A stretch of DNA of 64,000 bases from Flemingiibacterium sp045600005 (GCA_045600005.1 JAZRXB010000247.1:76083-140082); one strand, 5' to 3'. Shown: positions 24,790-34,067, counted from the stretch's first letter. Notes: generated from the sequence alone by a model not told the origin. Program-made: numbers and translations.

Positions 24790-26994
24790 TCAGAAGCTCT
24801 TTCTGACGACAAGCTCATCGCCCGCTTCGATCGCGAGGATGGGAAGCTCCTCGCTCACGCCGAGCGCGGGAAGCGTCAGATATTCGATCCCGCCGAACTT
24901 GCGTCTCGCGCCGACCGCGTCCGAGCCGCCCTGAAGCACCATCCGGACCTTGCCGCTCTGACGAAGCACGCGGCGGACGTCGACGGCGTTGGAGATCTCG
25001 TTGTTGTCCAGCCGTCTGTGGCAGAGGATGACCGCCGATTCGGCGACCGAAAGCTGCGCTTCGAGCCATTCCAGCTCCTGCGGCGGGAAATAGGCGTCGT
25101 TCGGGTCGGGGTCGACGCTCGAATAAGGCGTGCCGTCGCTGTAAAAGTTGGCGTCGAGCGTGATCAGGACGTGTTTGCCGACCTCGATGCAGCGGCAGAC
25201 GCCTCCCAGTGCGAACGCATCGCGCGGCAGAGCGAAGGCGTCCTCCTCGCCGATAACGTGATAGACGCGCTGACCGACGTAAACACGTCCGGCGTCGATG
25301 ATTTCCTGCGCCGCCTTGAGCGTAGCGCGGTCGGTCTTTTCGTCGCCTGCGCGCTCGATCAGATTGCCGAGCGAAACGACGATATCGCAGTCCTGCATTT
25401 TTTCAAACAGCGCGCGCAGCTTTTCCGCCGTGCAGACGCCGGTATCCGGCGAATCGGCATCCGCCGAACCGGTGTCCGCGCGGAAGCGCGCGTCGGTGAA
25501 CACGCCGATGACGAAGGGACGGTCTTCCTCCAGACGGCGCATCGCCATATAAACGCCCGCGTTGGTCACGGCGTCGGAGAGGGCGCGGTGCGCGTCGAGA
25601 TGCGGGATGCCGAGCTTGTCGGCGATGAAGCCGAGCCCGAGACGCTGCCAGTCGTAGCGCTTGCCGACCCTGACGGCATAGCGGTAGGTGTCAAAGCAGG
25701 TCAAGACCAGCGGCTCGCCGACCCGTCCGGCGGCGCGGTAGAGATAACGCAGGTCGGAGTCGAAAATGCCGTGTCCGACCAGCGGCATATTGCCCATGTA
25801 CTTCATGAAGCGCGCCATGACGTCCTTCACCGGCGGCTTGGCAGCGACCATCGCGTCGGTGATGCCGTTGAGCTTCACGACGCGCGGGTCGATCCGGCGG
25901 CCGGGATTGCACAGCTCGGAGAAGGTGCTGACGATTTTTCCGTGCTCAACACGGACGGCGGACAGCTCGGTGATCTCGGAGGGCTTGTCGCCGCTCGCTT
26001 CGCCGAAGGAGCCGGTCATTTCGGCGTCCATCGCAAGGAAGGAATCGAAGGTCGGCGCGGTCAGCTCGTCGGGCTCGGGCGGCATTCCGTCTTCGAGGAT
26101 ATCGGTCGGGATGCGCGCGAGACGGAGATATTCTTTCAGTCTTGCCATTTCATGGCGTGTGCCGACGACACGGAAGACCTTGTATCCGGCGAGCATTCCC
26201 CGGTCGGTGCGGATGAAATCGTTTTTCGGCAGAGCCGACAGCTTTTCGGTCAGGTGCTTGTGCGCGATCACGGCGTCAAGGTCGAGCGTTTTCAGATAGA
26301 TGGCCTTGAGCGACGCGACCTGCGAGCCGCCGGTCCGGTTGATGATCTGGAAATCCTCCGCCGTTTTGCGGAGCTTCTTCAACAGCTCGGCGCGCCACTT
26401 TGCGGTGGGACAGCTGTCGTCAAGCCATTCTTTTTCAATAAAGCCGGGAGTATTCAGCAGAAGCTCCGAGACGGCTTCGACCGTTCCGCCGATGGTCCCG
26501 ACCTTGACCCGGAAATAATCGCAGACCGCGAGATAGCGGCGGCTCTCCCGGTCGATGGGGTCGGGCGCTTCGGGGACGGGGAGGATCGGCGTGTTGTCGT
26601 CGCCGTCGTCCTCCTCTTCGTCCGGGTCGGGGGACGGAGCTCTGCCGCGCCGGTTCTGCGGCTTGGCTTCGACCGGCTCGGCGGGCTTTTTCCGTCTGCC
26701 TCCGGCGGAAGCGTTCGCGGCGGTCAGCGGCTCCTCGATGAGAGCCAGCAGTCCGGCGAACTGGGATTCGGCGGGTTCTTTTCCCCTGCCGAGATTCTTG
26801 CGCATTTCGGCGCGCTTTTTCAGAATATAATCGTTGATGCTGTTGATCTTCTGACAGTTCCGCTTCGACAGTCCGCTTTCCGCGCCCTGAAAGGGTGCGA
26901 GCAGCGCGGACAGCTCCGCCGTTCTGCCGTCATAGTCCTCGATCACGGCGCCGTCCGGCGTATCCGAGACGGTCAGTGTGAATTCATCTAACAT
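24790..26994 (-). CDS. DEDDh 3'-5' exonuclease fused to a degenerate metallophosphoesterase-like domain
   Basis: A 734-residue multidomain protein. Residues 1-80 are unassigned. About 85-150 are a basic then very acidic linker (RRKKPAEPVEAKPQNRRGR...DPDEEEDDGDD). About 150-310 is an unassigned helical region. Residues 318-490 are a DnaQ-like exonuclease: AMDAEMTG (Asp323, Glu325), GHGIFDSDL (Asp412) and HRALSDA (His469, Asp474), all ligands kept. Residues 493 to the end follow a calcineurin-like phosphoesterase, but its motifs are replaced: TDAR for SD-x-H, LGN for GD, GEED for GNHD, GGSD for GH-x-H. It is likely active as a nuclease and inactive as a phosphoesterase (inference). The ATG at 26994 follows GGAGAA; an upstream in-frame ATG lies at the promoter. 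Confidence 0.75.
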   Translation of the reverse strand: MLDEFTLTVSDTPDGAVIEDYDGRTAELSALLAPFQGAESGLSKRNCQKINSINDYILKKRAEMRKNLGRGKEPAESQFAGLLALIEEPLTAANASAGGRRKKPAEPVEAKPQNRRGRAPSPDPDEEEDDGDDNTPILPVPEAPDPIDRESRRYLAVCDYFRVKVGTIGGTVEAVSELLLNTPGFIEKEWLDDSCPTAKWRAELLKKLRKTAEDFQIINRTGGSQVASLKAIYLKTLDLDAVIAHKHLTEKLSALPKNDFIRTDRGMLAGYKVFRVVGTRHEMARLKEYLRLARIPTDILEDGMPPEPDELTAPTFDSFLAMDAEMTGSFGEASGDKPSEITELSAVRVEHGKIVSTFSELCNPGRRIDPRVVKLNGITDAMVAAKPPVKDVMARFMKYMGNMPLVGHGIFDSDLRYLYRAAGRVGEPLVLTCFDTYRYAVRVGKRYDWQRLGLGFIADKLGIPHLDAHRALSDAVTNAGVYMAMRRLEEDRPFVIGVFTDARFRADTGSADADSPDTGVCTAEKLRALFEKMQDCDIVVSLGNLIERAGDEKTDRATLKAAQEIIDAGRVYVGQRVYHVIGEEDAFALPRDAFALGGVCRCIEVGKHVLITLDANFYSDGTPYSSVDPDPNDAYFPPQELEWLEAQLSVAESAVILCHRRLDNNEISNAVDVRRVLRQSGKVRMVLQGGSDAVGARRKFGGIEYLTLPALGVSEELPILAIEAGDELVVRKSF

Positions 26995-27057
26995 GAGTGC
27001 GGCTTCTCCTACAACATAATTGCCGGCGTTTTCCGGCAGAAAACAATACATAATACT

Positions 27058-27086
27058 ATTCTATCATTATTTCATCAATAAGTCAA
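27058..27086 (-). promoter_or_regulatory. Promoter of the exonuclease-like gene
   Basis: Minus strand TTGACT (27086-27081), 17-base spacer, TAGAAT (27063-27058). The transcript start would fall at about 27050, next to the rejected upstream ATG, which supports the start at 26994. A TGCCGG/CCGGCA hairpin (27021-27038) lies in the 5' leader. Confidence 0.72.
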
Positions 27087-27174
27087 TCCGAAACTTGTAA
27101 AATAAGCGCCGAAAATGACGGAATTTGTCGGACAGTCCGCACAGAAGGGAACAAAGAACGCTGAAAGAATAAAA

Positions 27175-27203
27175 CAAAGCCGGATGGGCGGCATCCGACT
27201 TTG
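27175..27203 (-). terminator. Terminator of the fucI-GH39 operon
   Basis: CAAAGCCGGATG (27175-27186) pairs with CATCCGACTTTG (27192-27203), one mismatch. On the minus strand it is followed by TTTTATTC; the plus strand also has CTTTTTC. Confidence 0.82.
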
Positions 27204-27240
27204 CTTTTTCAGAATGATTCCGGCTTTTCTACGGTAAGGA

Positions 27241-28581
27241 TCAGAACCGCAGCTCGGCGAACGAACCGGCGGGAAGCGTCAGCTTTCCGTCACGGACATT
27301 CAGACCGGTCGGCGAGAAGGTATAAATGCTGTCAAGAAGGATGACCTCCGCGCGGTCCGCGTCCGCACCGGTCACGTCAAGCGTCAGCTCGGCGGGCGAA
27401 CCGGACGGATTCGAGACGAGCAGCAGCTTTCTGCCGTCTCCGACCGCGCCGCCGACGTAAACGCCTTCGCCGCCGCAGTCCGTTTCGATCTCGTTTTCCA
27501 GCCGGTAAAGGTGGTCGAACGCGAGGAACGCGAAATAGGTCGGCAGCGGTCTCAGCCCTTCGCCGTCGAACATTCCGGCGTAGTCGCTCGGAACGACGCG
27601 CGCGTCGTAGAAGGTCATGAGCGACGTGCGGGTCTTCTGCATCGTCAGCATCATGGCGAGATTCTTCGCGGCGGCAAGCGGCGTGCGGCGCTTTTCAAAG
27701 CCGATGGCGCAGTTCCATTCGTCCAGAATGTCCTCGACCTCGCCGAAGCCGTACTTTTCCAGTACGCGGCGGCAGTAGGCGGCGCGCTCAGCCGTTTCGT
27801 CGGGCTGACCGTAGCTGTGCCACGAGAAGAAATCGAGCGGACCCTTATGCTCGTCGGACGAGATGTAGGCGAGAAAATCGTGGAAAAAGTCGATCCAGTG
27901 CTGAGCGTGCGTCTCGTAGGGAAGCGTGCGGATGCCGGTGAGGTCCTTGTCCTGCTCCCATGCGTAGAAGCCGCAGGCGGCATAGCCTCCGACCTTGATC
28001 GTGTCGCCGAAGCAGTTCTTCAAATGGTTCGCCGTGACCTCGTACAGACGGAAATATTCCTCCTGTGTGCCGAGGAAGCACGCGCCGCCGTGAAGCGTTT
28101 TCTCGCCCTCCGGCTCGTTCCAGATCTCCCAGTACCGGATGCCCATATGATAACCGTCCGCCCAGCCCTCGTTGTAGTGCCGGACGATATGCTCGCAGAT
28201 CCGCGCCCATTTCCCGGGATCGGCGGGCGGGTAAATGCGGTAGGCCTTCATGCGGTAATTGTTCTCGATCGTCTCGCCAAACCGGAAAAACGGCTCGACG
28301 CCCTGCGCCGTCAGCGAGGTCAGAAGCCAGTCGGTGAAGGTGAAATCGTAAGACGCGGGATCGTTTTCGTCTGCGTCAAAGTCGCGGAAGATGTTGTGGA
28401 TATCGGCGAACCGTGCGCCGCCGTAGGCGCCGCCCACATCGTGCGTGCGGGAATAGGGAATGCCCGCTTCGCCGAGGTAATGGAACATACCGTTGTCATT
28501 TCCGCGTAAGGGCGCCTGACCGACGCCGTGGAGCGGTCTGATCTTTCCCGTGATATGCGTGAAATCCGCGCGGATGAGCAT
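27241..28581 (-). CDS. Glycoside hydrolase family 39-like, linked to fucI
   Basis: A 446-residue clan GH-A enzyme with the acid/base in WEIWNEPEG (Glu156) and nucleophile in DILDEWN (Glu288). The N-terminus (HGVGQAPLRGNDNGMFHYLGEAGIPYSRTHD) is typical of GH39. A short beta-sandwich domain ends the protein (TLDVTGADADRAEVILLD...). No signal peptide. It is distinct from the GH39-like protein at 4286. AAGGGAGG precedes the start. It lies downstream of L-fucose isomerase on the same strand, with a terminator-like hairpin between, so it is probably co-regulated but expressed at a lower level. Confidence 0.87.
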   Translation of the reverse strand: MLIRADFTHITGKIRPLHGVGQAPLRGNDNGMFHYLGEAGIPYSRTHDVGGAYGGARFADIHNIFRDFDADENDPASYDFTFTDWLLTSLTAQGVEPFFRFGETIENNYRMKAYRIYPPADPGKWARICEHIVRHYNEGWADGYHMGIRYWEIWNEPEGEKTLHGGACFLGTQEEYFRLYEVTANHLKNCFGDTIKVGGYAACGFYAWEQDKDLTGIRTLPYETHAQHWIDFFHDFLAYISSDEHKGPLDFFSWHSYGQPDETAERAAYCRRVLEKYGFGEVEDILDEWNCAIGFEKRRTPLAAAKNLAMMLTMQKTRTSLMTFYDARVVPSDYAGMFDGEGLRPLPTYFAFLAFDHLYRLENEIETDCGGEGVYVGGAVGDGRKLLLVSNPSGSPAELTLDVTGADADRAEVILLDSIYTFSPTGLNVRDGKLTLPAGSFAELRF

Positions 28582-28600
28582 GGATCATCCTCCCTTTGAT

Positions 28601-28635
28601 AAAAGCGCAGACGGGGGACGTATCCCCCGCCTGCG
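28601..28635 (-). terminator. Hairpin between fucI and the GH39 gene
   Basis: Minus strand CGCAGGCGGGGGA-type stem (28635-28623 with 28618-28606), then CTTTTATC. It can act as a partial terminator after fucI. Confidence 0.82.
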
Positions 28636-28650
28636 GTCTGAATGAATCGA

Positions 28651-30417
28651 TCAGTCGTAAAGCGGACCGTAAGCTGCGCAGGCGCGGTAATCGGCGTCCT
28701 CGAGATTGGCAGTGCCGAAAGCGGACCATGCGTGCGGACGGTAGACCTTGCACGGGCAGACGTTGTGCATCGAGATCGGGATGCGGAGCATCGAAGCCAG
28801 CGTGATGATGTCGGCACCGACGTGACCGTAGGTGAACGCGCCGTGGTTTGCGCCCCAGTTTGCCATGACGCTGTACACATCCTTGAACGCGCCTTCGCCG
28901 GTGAGCGTGGGTGCGAACCAGATGGACGGCCAGGTCGGGTCGGTGCGGTCAAGCAGCGTGTGCGTGACTTCATCGGGAAGCTCGACGGTGTAGCCCTCGG
29001 CGATCTGGATGACCGGACCGAGCTTGTCGACGAGATTGACGCGGACCATCGTGACCGGCATTTCGCCCTTGCTGATATACTGGCTGGAGAATCCGCCGCC
29101 GCGGAAGTAGAGCTTGTTTGCGGGAGCCCACTTCGTTTCGGCGAGCATCGCGTTCATGTCCTCGTCGGTGACGTCCCACCACTTCTTCATGATCGACCTG
29201 CCGTCGGCGTCCTTCGACGCACCGTTGCCGTCGAGCGCGGAAGCGCCGGAGTTCAGCAGATGGATGAACCCGCCGGCAGCCTTGCCGGAGACTTCATAGC
29301 CGGCGACGCGTTTCACGGCGTCGGGACTCCAGTAGGTGCGCACGTCGGAGAAGACCGACGCCTGATTCGTGACGAGGTTCAGAAGCAGCATGGCGAGACC
29401 GTTCAGCGTGTCGTTTTCGGTAGCGAGGATGAACGGAGCGCGCTTGCCGTTCCAGTCGAAGCTCGTGTTGAGGATGGCTTCGGTGAAGTCGGCGTTCGGC
29501 TTGTAGTCGGTCCACTGACGCTGACCCTGAAAGCCGCCGAAGATCGCGTTGCGTCCGCAGGATTCCTCGACCCAGCCCATTTCGGCGAGCTTTTCGTTGC
29601 CGAGCATGATATCGCGGACGATCAGGGTCATCTTGGCGACGAACTCCCATTCCTTTTCATCCTGTTCGGGCGTGTTGACCAGCTCGCCCGCGTTGCACTC
29701 GCGTCCCTTTTCGCAGTTCTTCTTGATCCACGCGAGTTCCTTCTCGTATTCGTCGTGATCGTAGATGCCGAGGTCGATGCGGCGGAGGATCTCCACCATG
29801 TCGACCCACTCAGCGCGCACGCCGAGGTACTTCTGCATGAAATTACCGTCAAGGAACGAGCCGCCGATACCCATGGCGACCGAACCGAGCGCACAGTATG
29901 CCTTGTCGCGCATCATGCCGACCGCGATGGCGCAGCGTGCGAAGCGGAGGAGCTTTTCGGAAACGTCGTCCGGGATGGAGTGGTCGTCCATGTCCTGTAC
30001 GTCGTGACCGTAGATGGCGAACGCCGGGAGACCTCTCTGCGCGTGAGCCGCCATGGCTGCCGCGAGATAGACCGCGCCGGGACGCTCGGTGCCGTTGAAG
30101 CCCCAGACCGCCTTGACGGTCAGAGGATCGAGGTCCATCGTTTCGCTGCCGTAGCACCAGCAGGGCGTGACGGACAGCGTGCCGACAACATTGAAATTTT
30201 TGAATTTTTCGGCGCACATACCGGCTTCCCTGCCGCCGCCGATGGTGGTGTCCGCGATGACGCATTCGACCGGAGTGCCGTCCGGATAGAAGCAGTTCTT
30301 TTCGATCAGTTCCTTAGCGGCGAGCGCCATGCCCATGGTCTGGTCTTCGAGACCTTCGCGGATGCCCTTGCGTCTGCCGTCGATGATGGGACGGATGCCG
30401 ATTACAGGTTTGCTCAT
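28651..30417 (-). CDS. fucI: L-fucose isomerase
   Basis: Converts L-fucose to L-fuculose (also D-arabinose to D-ribulose). The 588-residue length matches the family. The N-terminus KPVIGIRPIIDGRRKGIREGLEDQTM is the family hallmark, and the metal- and base-bearing regions GFNGTERPGAVYLAA, PAFAIYGHDVQDMDD and TENDTLNGLAML are intact. The start at 30417 follows GGAGAA; the longer frame reads into the promoter. No fuculokinase or fuculose-phosphate aldolase gene lies nearby, so the rest of the route is elsewhere or different. It is divergent from two sugar-binding lipoproteins, with which it may share an inducer. Confidence 0.97.
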   Translation of the reverse strand: MSKPVIGIRPIIDGRRKGIREGLEDQTMGMALAAKELIEKNCFYPDGTPVECVIADTTIGGGREAGMCAEKFKNFNVVGTLSVTPCWCYGSETMDLDPLTVKAVWGFNGTERPGAVYLAAAMAAHAQRGLPAFAIYGHDVQDMDDHSIPDDVSEKLLRFARCAIAVGMMRDKAYCALGSVAMGIGGSFLDGNFMQKYLGVRAEWVDMVEILRRIDLGIYDHDEYEKELAWIKKNCEKGRECNAGELVNTPEQDEKEWEFVAKMTLIVRDIMLGNEKLAEMGWVEESCGRNAIFGGFQGQRQWTDYKPNADFTEAILNTSFDWNGKRAPFILATENDTLNGLAMLLLNLVTNQASVFSDVRTYWSPDAVKRVAGYEVSGKAAGGFIHLLNSGASALDGNGASKDADGRSIMKKWWDVTDEDMNAMLAETKWAPANKLYFRGGGFSSQYISKGEMPVTMVRVNLVDKLGPVIQIAEGYTVELPDEVTHTLLDRTDPTWPSIWFAPTLTGEGAFKDVYSVMANWGANHGAFTYGHVGADIITLASMLRIPISMHNVCPCKVYRPHAWSAFGTANLEDADYRACAAYGPLYD

Positions 30418-30506
30418 GATCATTTCTCCAATCTGATTTTTCAAAATGAGGAATTTCGTTTTCCGAACCGCCGTCCGGAAAAAATGATAACGCCTTATAC
30501 GGTTAT

Positions 30507-30535
30507 AGTATAGCATGAGGTTTGCATATGGTCAA
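30507..30535 (-). promoter_or_regulatory. fucI promoter
   Basis: Minus strand TTGACC (30535-30530), 17-base spacer, TATACT (30512-30507). Confidence 0.78.
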
Positions 30536-30591
30536 TGAAATTTTCCGGTAAATATATGAATTTTCCGGCAGAATGAATATAAAAATTCAGC

Positions 30592-30620
30592 TTGACAAAC
30601 GAAAAAAAGAATGTTATACT
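30592..30620 (+). promoter_or_regulatory. Promoter of the first solute-binding lipoprotein
   Basis: TTGACA (30592-30597), 17-base spacer, TATACT (30615-30620): consensus -35 and good -10, expected to be strong. Confidence 0.83.
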
Positions 30621-30676
30621 GTGAATGTACAGGAAAAACCTCTCCGGGATATGCTGATCAGACCGGGCTTCCGGCG

Positions 30677-30707
30677 GAAAAAATCCTGTCATTGATTGGA
30701 TTTTTTC
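30677..30707 (+). promoter_or_regulatory. Leader hairpin ahead of the solute-binding lipoprotein
   Basis: GAAAAAATCC (30677-30686) pairs with GGATTTTTTC (30698-30707) in the 5' leader, 60 bases before the start codon. Its T-rich 3' arm resembles an attenuator, but the stem is AT-rich; a stabilising or regulatory role is equally possible. Confidence 0.4.
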
Positions 30708-30766
30708 AAAGCGGTCTTATTTGGCGTTCCCTGACCGGCTGAATATTCACAAAAGGAGAACTGATC

Positions 30767-32221
30767 ATGGCAAACAGCAAAATGCGCGTTTCCACCCTGC
30801 TTCTGGCTGCTCTGACGGCTGCGCAGACGCTCGCATCCTGCGGCGGCTCCGGCGGCACGACCGACACCCAGACGCCCGTTACCGGCGCGCCCGAAGAAAA
30901 CAAACCCGTTTACTTCACCGACGCTCTCGGCGATATCAGCTTTGAGGGCGAGACCTTCACGCTCTATCGCGGCTGCCCGGTCGGCTACTATATCATGGAG
31001 GAGGAGACCGGCGATATTCTGGACGACTCCATCTTCCTTCGCAACCGTCTCGTGGAGGAACGTCTCGGCATCACCCTCGACTACGTTGAATGCGCATTCA
31101 AGAGCGACGGCGGCAGTCAGGCGGAAGCGACCTCGACGATTCAGAGCTTCATCATGGCGGGCGACGACACCAACGATATTTATATCCACGTTCAGCATAC
31201 CGGTATGCCGGGTCTGATCGCGCAGGGCTGCTTCGTCAACTGGCGCACGGTCCCGAACCTCGATCTGACGCAGGACTACTGGTACCAGAGATGCCTTGAC
31301 GATATCAACTATTACGACAAGGTGTTCGCCATGACCGGCGCGTACAACCTGACCTCTCTGAACGGCGCGAACTGCCTGTACTTCAATAAGAACATCTGCG
31401 ACGATCTCAAGATGGACTATCCTTACCAGATGGTTCTGGACGGCAAGTGGGTGTACGATAAATTCTACGACATGAGCAAGGCTGCCACCATCGACGTCAA
31501 CGGCGACGGCAAGATCGACGTGGACAACGACCAGATCGGCTACTACGGCTGGGGCTACGAACAGTATCCCGGCTTCTTCATGGGCATGGGCGGCGACGTC
31601 GTTCTCAAGAAGGCGGACGGTTCTCCCGAGCTGAACATCAACAACGACCGCACGGTCGAGCTGATCGAGAAAATGAACAGGTTCTTCGCGCTGGAAGGCT
31701 CGAAGGTCGAATGGACCACCTACGGCATCATTCAGCCGAAGTTTGAAGCGGGCGAGGTCCTGTTCTATCACACCGGTCTGAATGCCGCTACCGGTCTGCG
31801 CGACATGGAAGACGACTTCGGCTTCATCCCGTATCCGAAGCTAAACGAGGCGCAGGACGGCTACCGCTGCCGCGTTCAGAACACGACCTGCTTAACCTAT
31901 ATCCCTGTCACCAACAATCACCTTGACTTCACGGGCGCAGTCCTTGAAGTCCTCGCATCCTGCTCGTTCAATACTGTCGTTCCGGCATTCTTCGATACGG
32001 TTCTTACCGTCAAGTCTTCCCGTGACACCGAGTCCGAGCAGATGATCCCGGTCATCCGCGACGCCTGCGCGTTCAACGACGAAGCCGCTACCGGCTTCTC
32101 GGTCAGAAACGCAGTCGACTCCGGCGGACTTGCCTCCTACTGGGCAGGCGTCGAAGCGACCGTTAAGGACGCCGTTCAGAAGAACATCATCGACGTTTAC
32201 GGTCCGGATTCCAAATTCTGA
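30767..32221 (+). CDS. Extracellular solute-binding lipoprotein, tandem copy 1
   Basis: A 484-residue family 1-like sugar-binding lipoprotein. The signal MRVSTLLLAALTAAQTLASC ends at lipobox Cys25 and is followed by a Gly/Ser/Thr/Pro linker. The body has NRLVEERLGITLDYVE, ANCLYFNKNICDDLKMDYPY and WTTYGIIQPKFEAGEVLFYHTG. Residues 243-255 (DVNGDGKIDVDND) form an EF-hand/dockerin-like calcium loop, which is seen in this binding-protein group. No permease genes are adjacent. The next gene is a paralogue, about 90% identical by my count. Cognate sugar unknown; position opposite fucI suggests a fucose-containing glycan (inference). Confidence 0.88.
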   Translation: MANSKMRVSTLLLAALTAAQTLASCGGSGGTTDTQTPVTGAPEENKPVYFTDALGDISFEGETFTLYRGCPVGYYIMEEETGDILDDSIFLRNRLVEERLGITLDYVECAFKSDGGSQAEATSTIQSFIMAGDDTNDIYIHVQHTGMPGLIAQGCFVNWRTVPNLDLTQDYWYQRCLDDINYYDKVFAMTGAYNLTSLNGANCLYFNKNICDDLKMDYPYQMVLDGKWVYDKFYDMSKAATIDVNGDGKIDVDNDQIGYYGWGYEQYPGFFMGMGGDVVLKKADGSPELNINNDRTVELIEKMNRFFALEGSKVEWTTYGIIQPKFEAGEVLFYHTGLNAATGLRDMEDDFGFIPYPKLNEAQDGYRCRVQNTTCLTYIPVTNNHLDFTGAVLEVLASCSFNTVVPAFFDTVLTVKSSRDTESEQMIPVIRDACAFNDEAATGFSVRNAVDSGGLASYWAGVEATVKDAVQKNIIDVYGPDSKF

Positions 32222-32250
32222 TTTTCACAATTCAAAGGTCCGATCGGACG

Positions 32251-32284
32251 AACCGGCTGCCGCAGGTATGGCAGCCGGTTTTCC
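32251..32284 (+). terminator. Terminator between the tandem binding-protein genes
   Basis: AACCGGCTGCC (32251-32261) pairs exactly with GGCAGCCGGTT (32270-32280), followed by TTCC. The two paralogues therefore form separate transcripts. Confidence 0.82.
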
Positions 32285-32435
32285 GTCATATGATATATTA
32301 TGTTATGAAGAAAAACATCCGTGAGGACCTGCCGTTTCGGTTCCGGATGCGGCGCGGTCTGCGGTCTGAAACCTGTTTTATCGGAATTTTGGGATTTTTC
32401 GGCGGAAAATCTATCAAAAAATGCAAAAACTGTGC

Positions 32436-32464
32436 TTGACAAATGCCTGAAAGGATGATATACT
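32436..32464 (+). promoter_or_regulatory. Promoter of the second solute-binding lipoprotein
   Basis: TTGACA (32436-32441), 17-base spacer, TATACT (32459-32464). Confidence 0.83.
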
Positions 32465-32546
32465 ATCCTTGTGTAAAGAGATTTGTGCTTCACACAGATT
32501 TCCGGTTTTCGCAAATACGAAAATAATTCAGAAAGGAAAGTTAATC

Positions 32547-34001
32547 ATGGCAAACAGCAAAATGCGCGTTTCCACGCTGCTTCTGGCTGCTCTGATGGCA
32601 GCGCAGACGCTCGCATCCTGCGGCGGCTCCGGCAGCACGACTGACACTCAGGCTCCTGTGACCAATGCACCCGAAGAAGACAAGCCTGTCTACTTCACCG
32701 ACAGTCTCGGCGACATCCGTTTTGACGGCGAGACCTTCACACTCTACCGCGGCTATCCGACCGGCTCCTATATCATGGAAGAAGAAACCGGCGATATCCT
32801 CGACGACTCCATCTTCCTGCGCAACCGTCTCGTTGAAGAGCGTCTTGGCATCACCCTCGACTACGTTGAGTGCAACTTCAAGACCGACGGTTCCAGCCAG
32901 TCTGAAGCAACCTCCACGATCTCGAGCTTCATCATGGCAGGCGACGACACCAACGACGTTTATGTCCACGTTCAGCACACCGGTATGCCGGGTCTGATCG
33001 CACAGGGCTGCTTCGTCAACTGGCGCACGGTTCCGAACCTCGACCTGTCTCAGGATTACTGGTATCAGAGATGCCTTGACGACATCAACTACTACGACAA
33101 GGTATTCGCCATGACCGGCGCTTACAACCTGTCCTCCCTGACCGGCGCAAACTGCCTGTACTTCAACAAGAACATCTGCGACGACCTCAAGATGGACTAT
33201 CCTTATCAGGATGTTCTGGACGGCAAGTGGATCTATGACAAGTTCTATGACATGACCAAGGCTGCTACCATCGACGTCAACGGCGACGGCAAGATCGACG
33301 TTGACAACGACCAGCTCGGTTACTTCGGCTGGGGCTACGAACAGTATCCCGGCTTCTTCATGGGCATGGGCGGCGACTCCGTTCTGAAGAAGGCTGACGG
33401 TTCTCCCGAACTGAACATCAACAACGACCGCACCATCGAGCTTGTCGAAAAGATGAACAAGTTCTTCCAGCTGGAAGGCTCGAAGGTCGAATGGACCACC
33501 TACGGCATCATTCAGCCGAAGTTCTCGGCAGGTGAGTGCCTGTTCTACCACACCGGTCTGTCCGCTGCTACCAGTCTGCGCGACATGGAAGACGACTTCG
33601 GCTTCATTCCGTATCCGAAGCTCAACGAGGCTCAGGAAGGCTATCGCTGCCGTGTTCAGAACACGACCTGCTTAACCTATATCCCGGTCACCAACAATCA
33701 CCTTGACTTCACGGGCGCTGTCCTTGAAGTCCTCGCATCCTGCTCGTACAACACTGTCGTTCCGGCATTCTTCGATACCGTTCTTACCGTCAAGTCTTCC
33801 CGTGATACCGAGTCCGAGCTGATGGTTCCGGTCATCCGCGAAGCCTGCGCATTCAATGACGAAGCGATCAGCGGCTTTGCCATCAGAAACGCTGTCGACT
33901 CCGGCGGACTTGCTTCCTACTGGGCAGGTGTTGAAAACACCGTTAAGGATTCCCTCCAGAAGAACATCATCGACGTTTACGGTCCGGATTCCAAGCTCTG
34001 A
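32547..34001 (+). CDS. Extracellular solute-binding lipoprotein, tandem copy 2
   Basis: A 484-residue paralogue of the preceding lipoprotein, same length, with roughly 48 substitutions by eye and no gaps. Lipobox Cys25 and the calcium loop DVNGDGKIDVDND are kept. Substitutions cluster in the linker and first lobe (for example Cys70 to Tyr, Val72 to Thr). Codons differ at many silent sites over most of the gene, favouring GCT, GCA and GTT, but the stretch 33650-33840 is nearly identical in DNA to 31870-32060. That pattern suggests local gene conversion after duplication. AAAGGAAAG precedes the start. It has its own strong promoter and terminator, with no permease partner nearby. Confidence 0.88.
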   Translation: MANSKMRVSTLLLAALMAAQTLASCGGSGSTTDTQAPVTNAPEEDKPVYFTDSLGDIRFDGETFTLYRGYPTGSYIMEEETGDILDDSIFLRNRLVEERLGITLDYVECNFKTDGSSQSEATSTISSFIMAGDDTNDVYVHVQHTGMPGLIAQGCFVNWRTVPNLDLSQDYWYQRCLDDINYYDKVFAMTGAYNLSSLTGANCLYFNKNICDDLKMDYPYQDVLDGKWIYDKFYDMTKAATIDVNGDGKIDVDNDQLGYFGWGYEQYPGFFMGMGGDSVLKKADGSPELNINNDRTIELVEKMNKFFQLEGSKVEWTTYGIIQPKFSAGECLFYHTGLSAATSLRDMEDDFGFIPYPKLNEAQEGYRCRVQNTTCLTYIPVTNNHLDFTGAVLEVLASCSYNTVVPAFFDTVLTVKSSRDTESELMVPVIREACAFNDEAISGFAIRNAVDSGGLASYWAGVENTVKDSLQKNIIDVYGPDSKL

Positions 34002-34033
34002 TTTCCTTCGGTTCTGAACAAATCCGAATAAAA

Positions 34034-34067
34034 AACGGGCTGACGCAGCTGCGGCAGTCGGTTTTTT
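34034..34067 (+). terminator. Terminator of the second binding-protein gene
   Basis: An imperfect stem ACGGGCTGACG...CGGCAGTCGGT followed by TTTTTTT. Confidence 0.75.

Noticed and set aside
24790..26994. DNA polymerase III epsilon subunit (dnaQ)
   Set aside because: The exonuclease domain is embedded in a 734-residue chain with unrelated flanking domains, unlike the stand-alone epsilon subunit or PolC.
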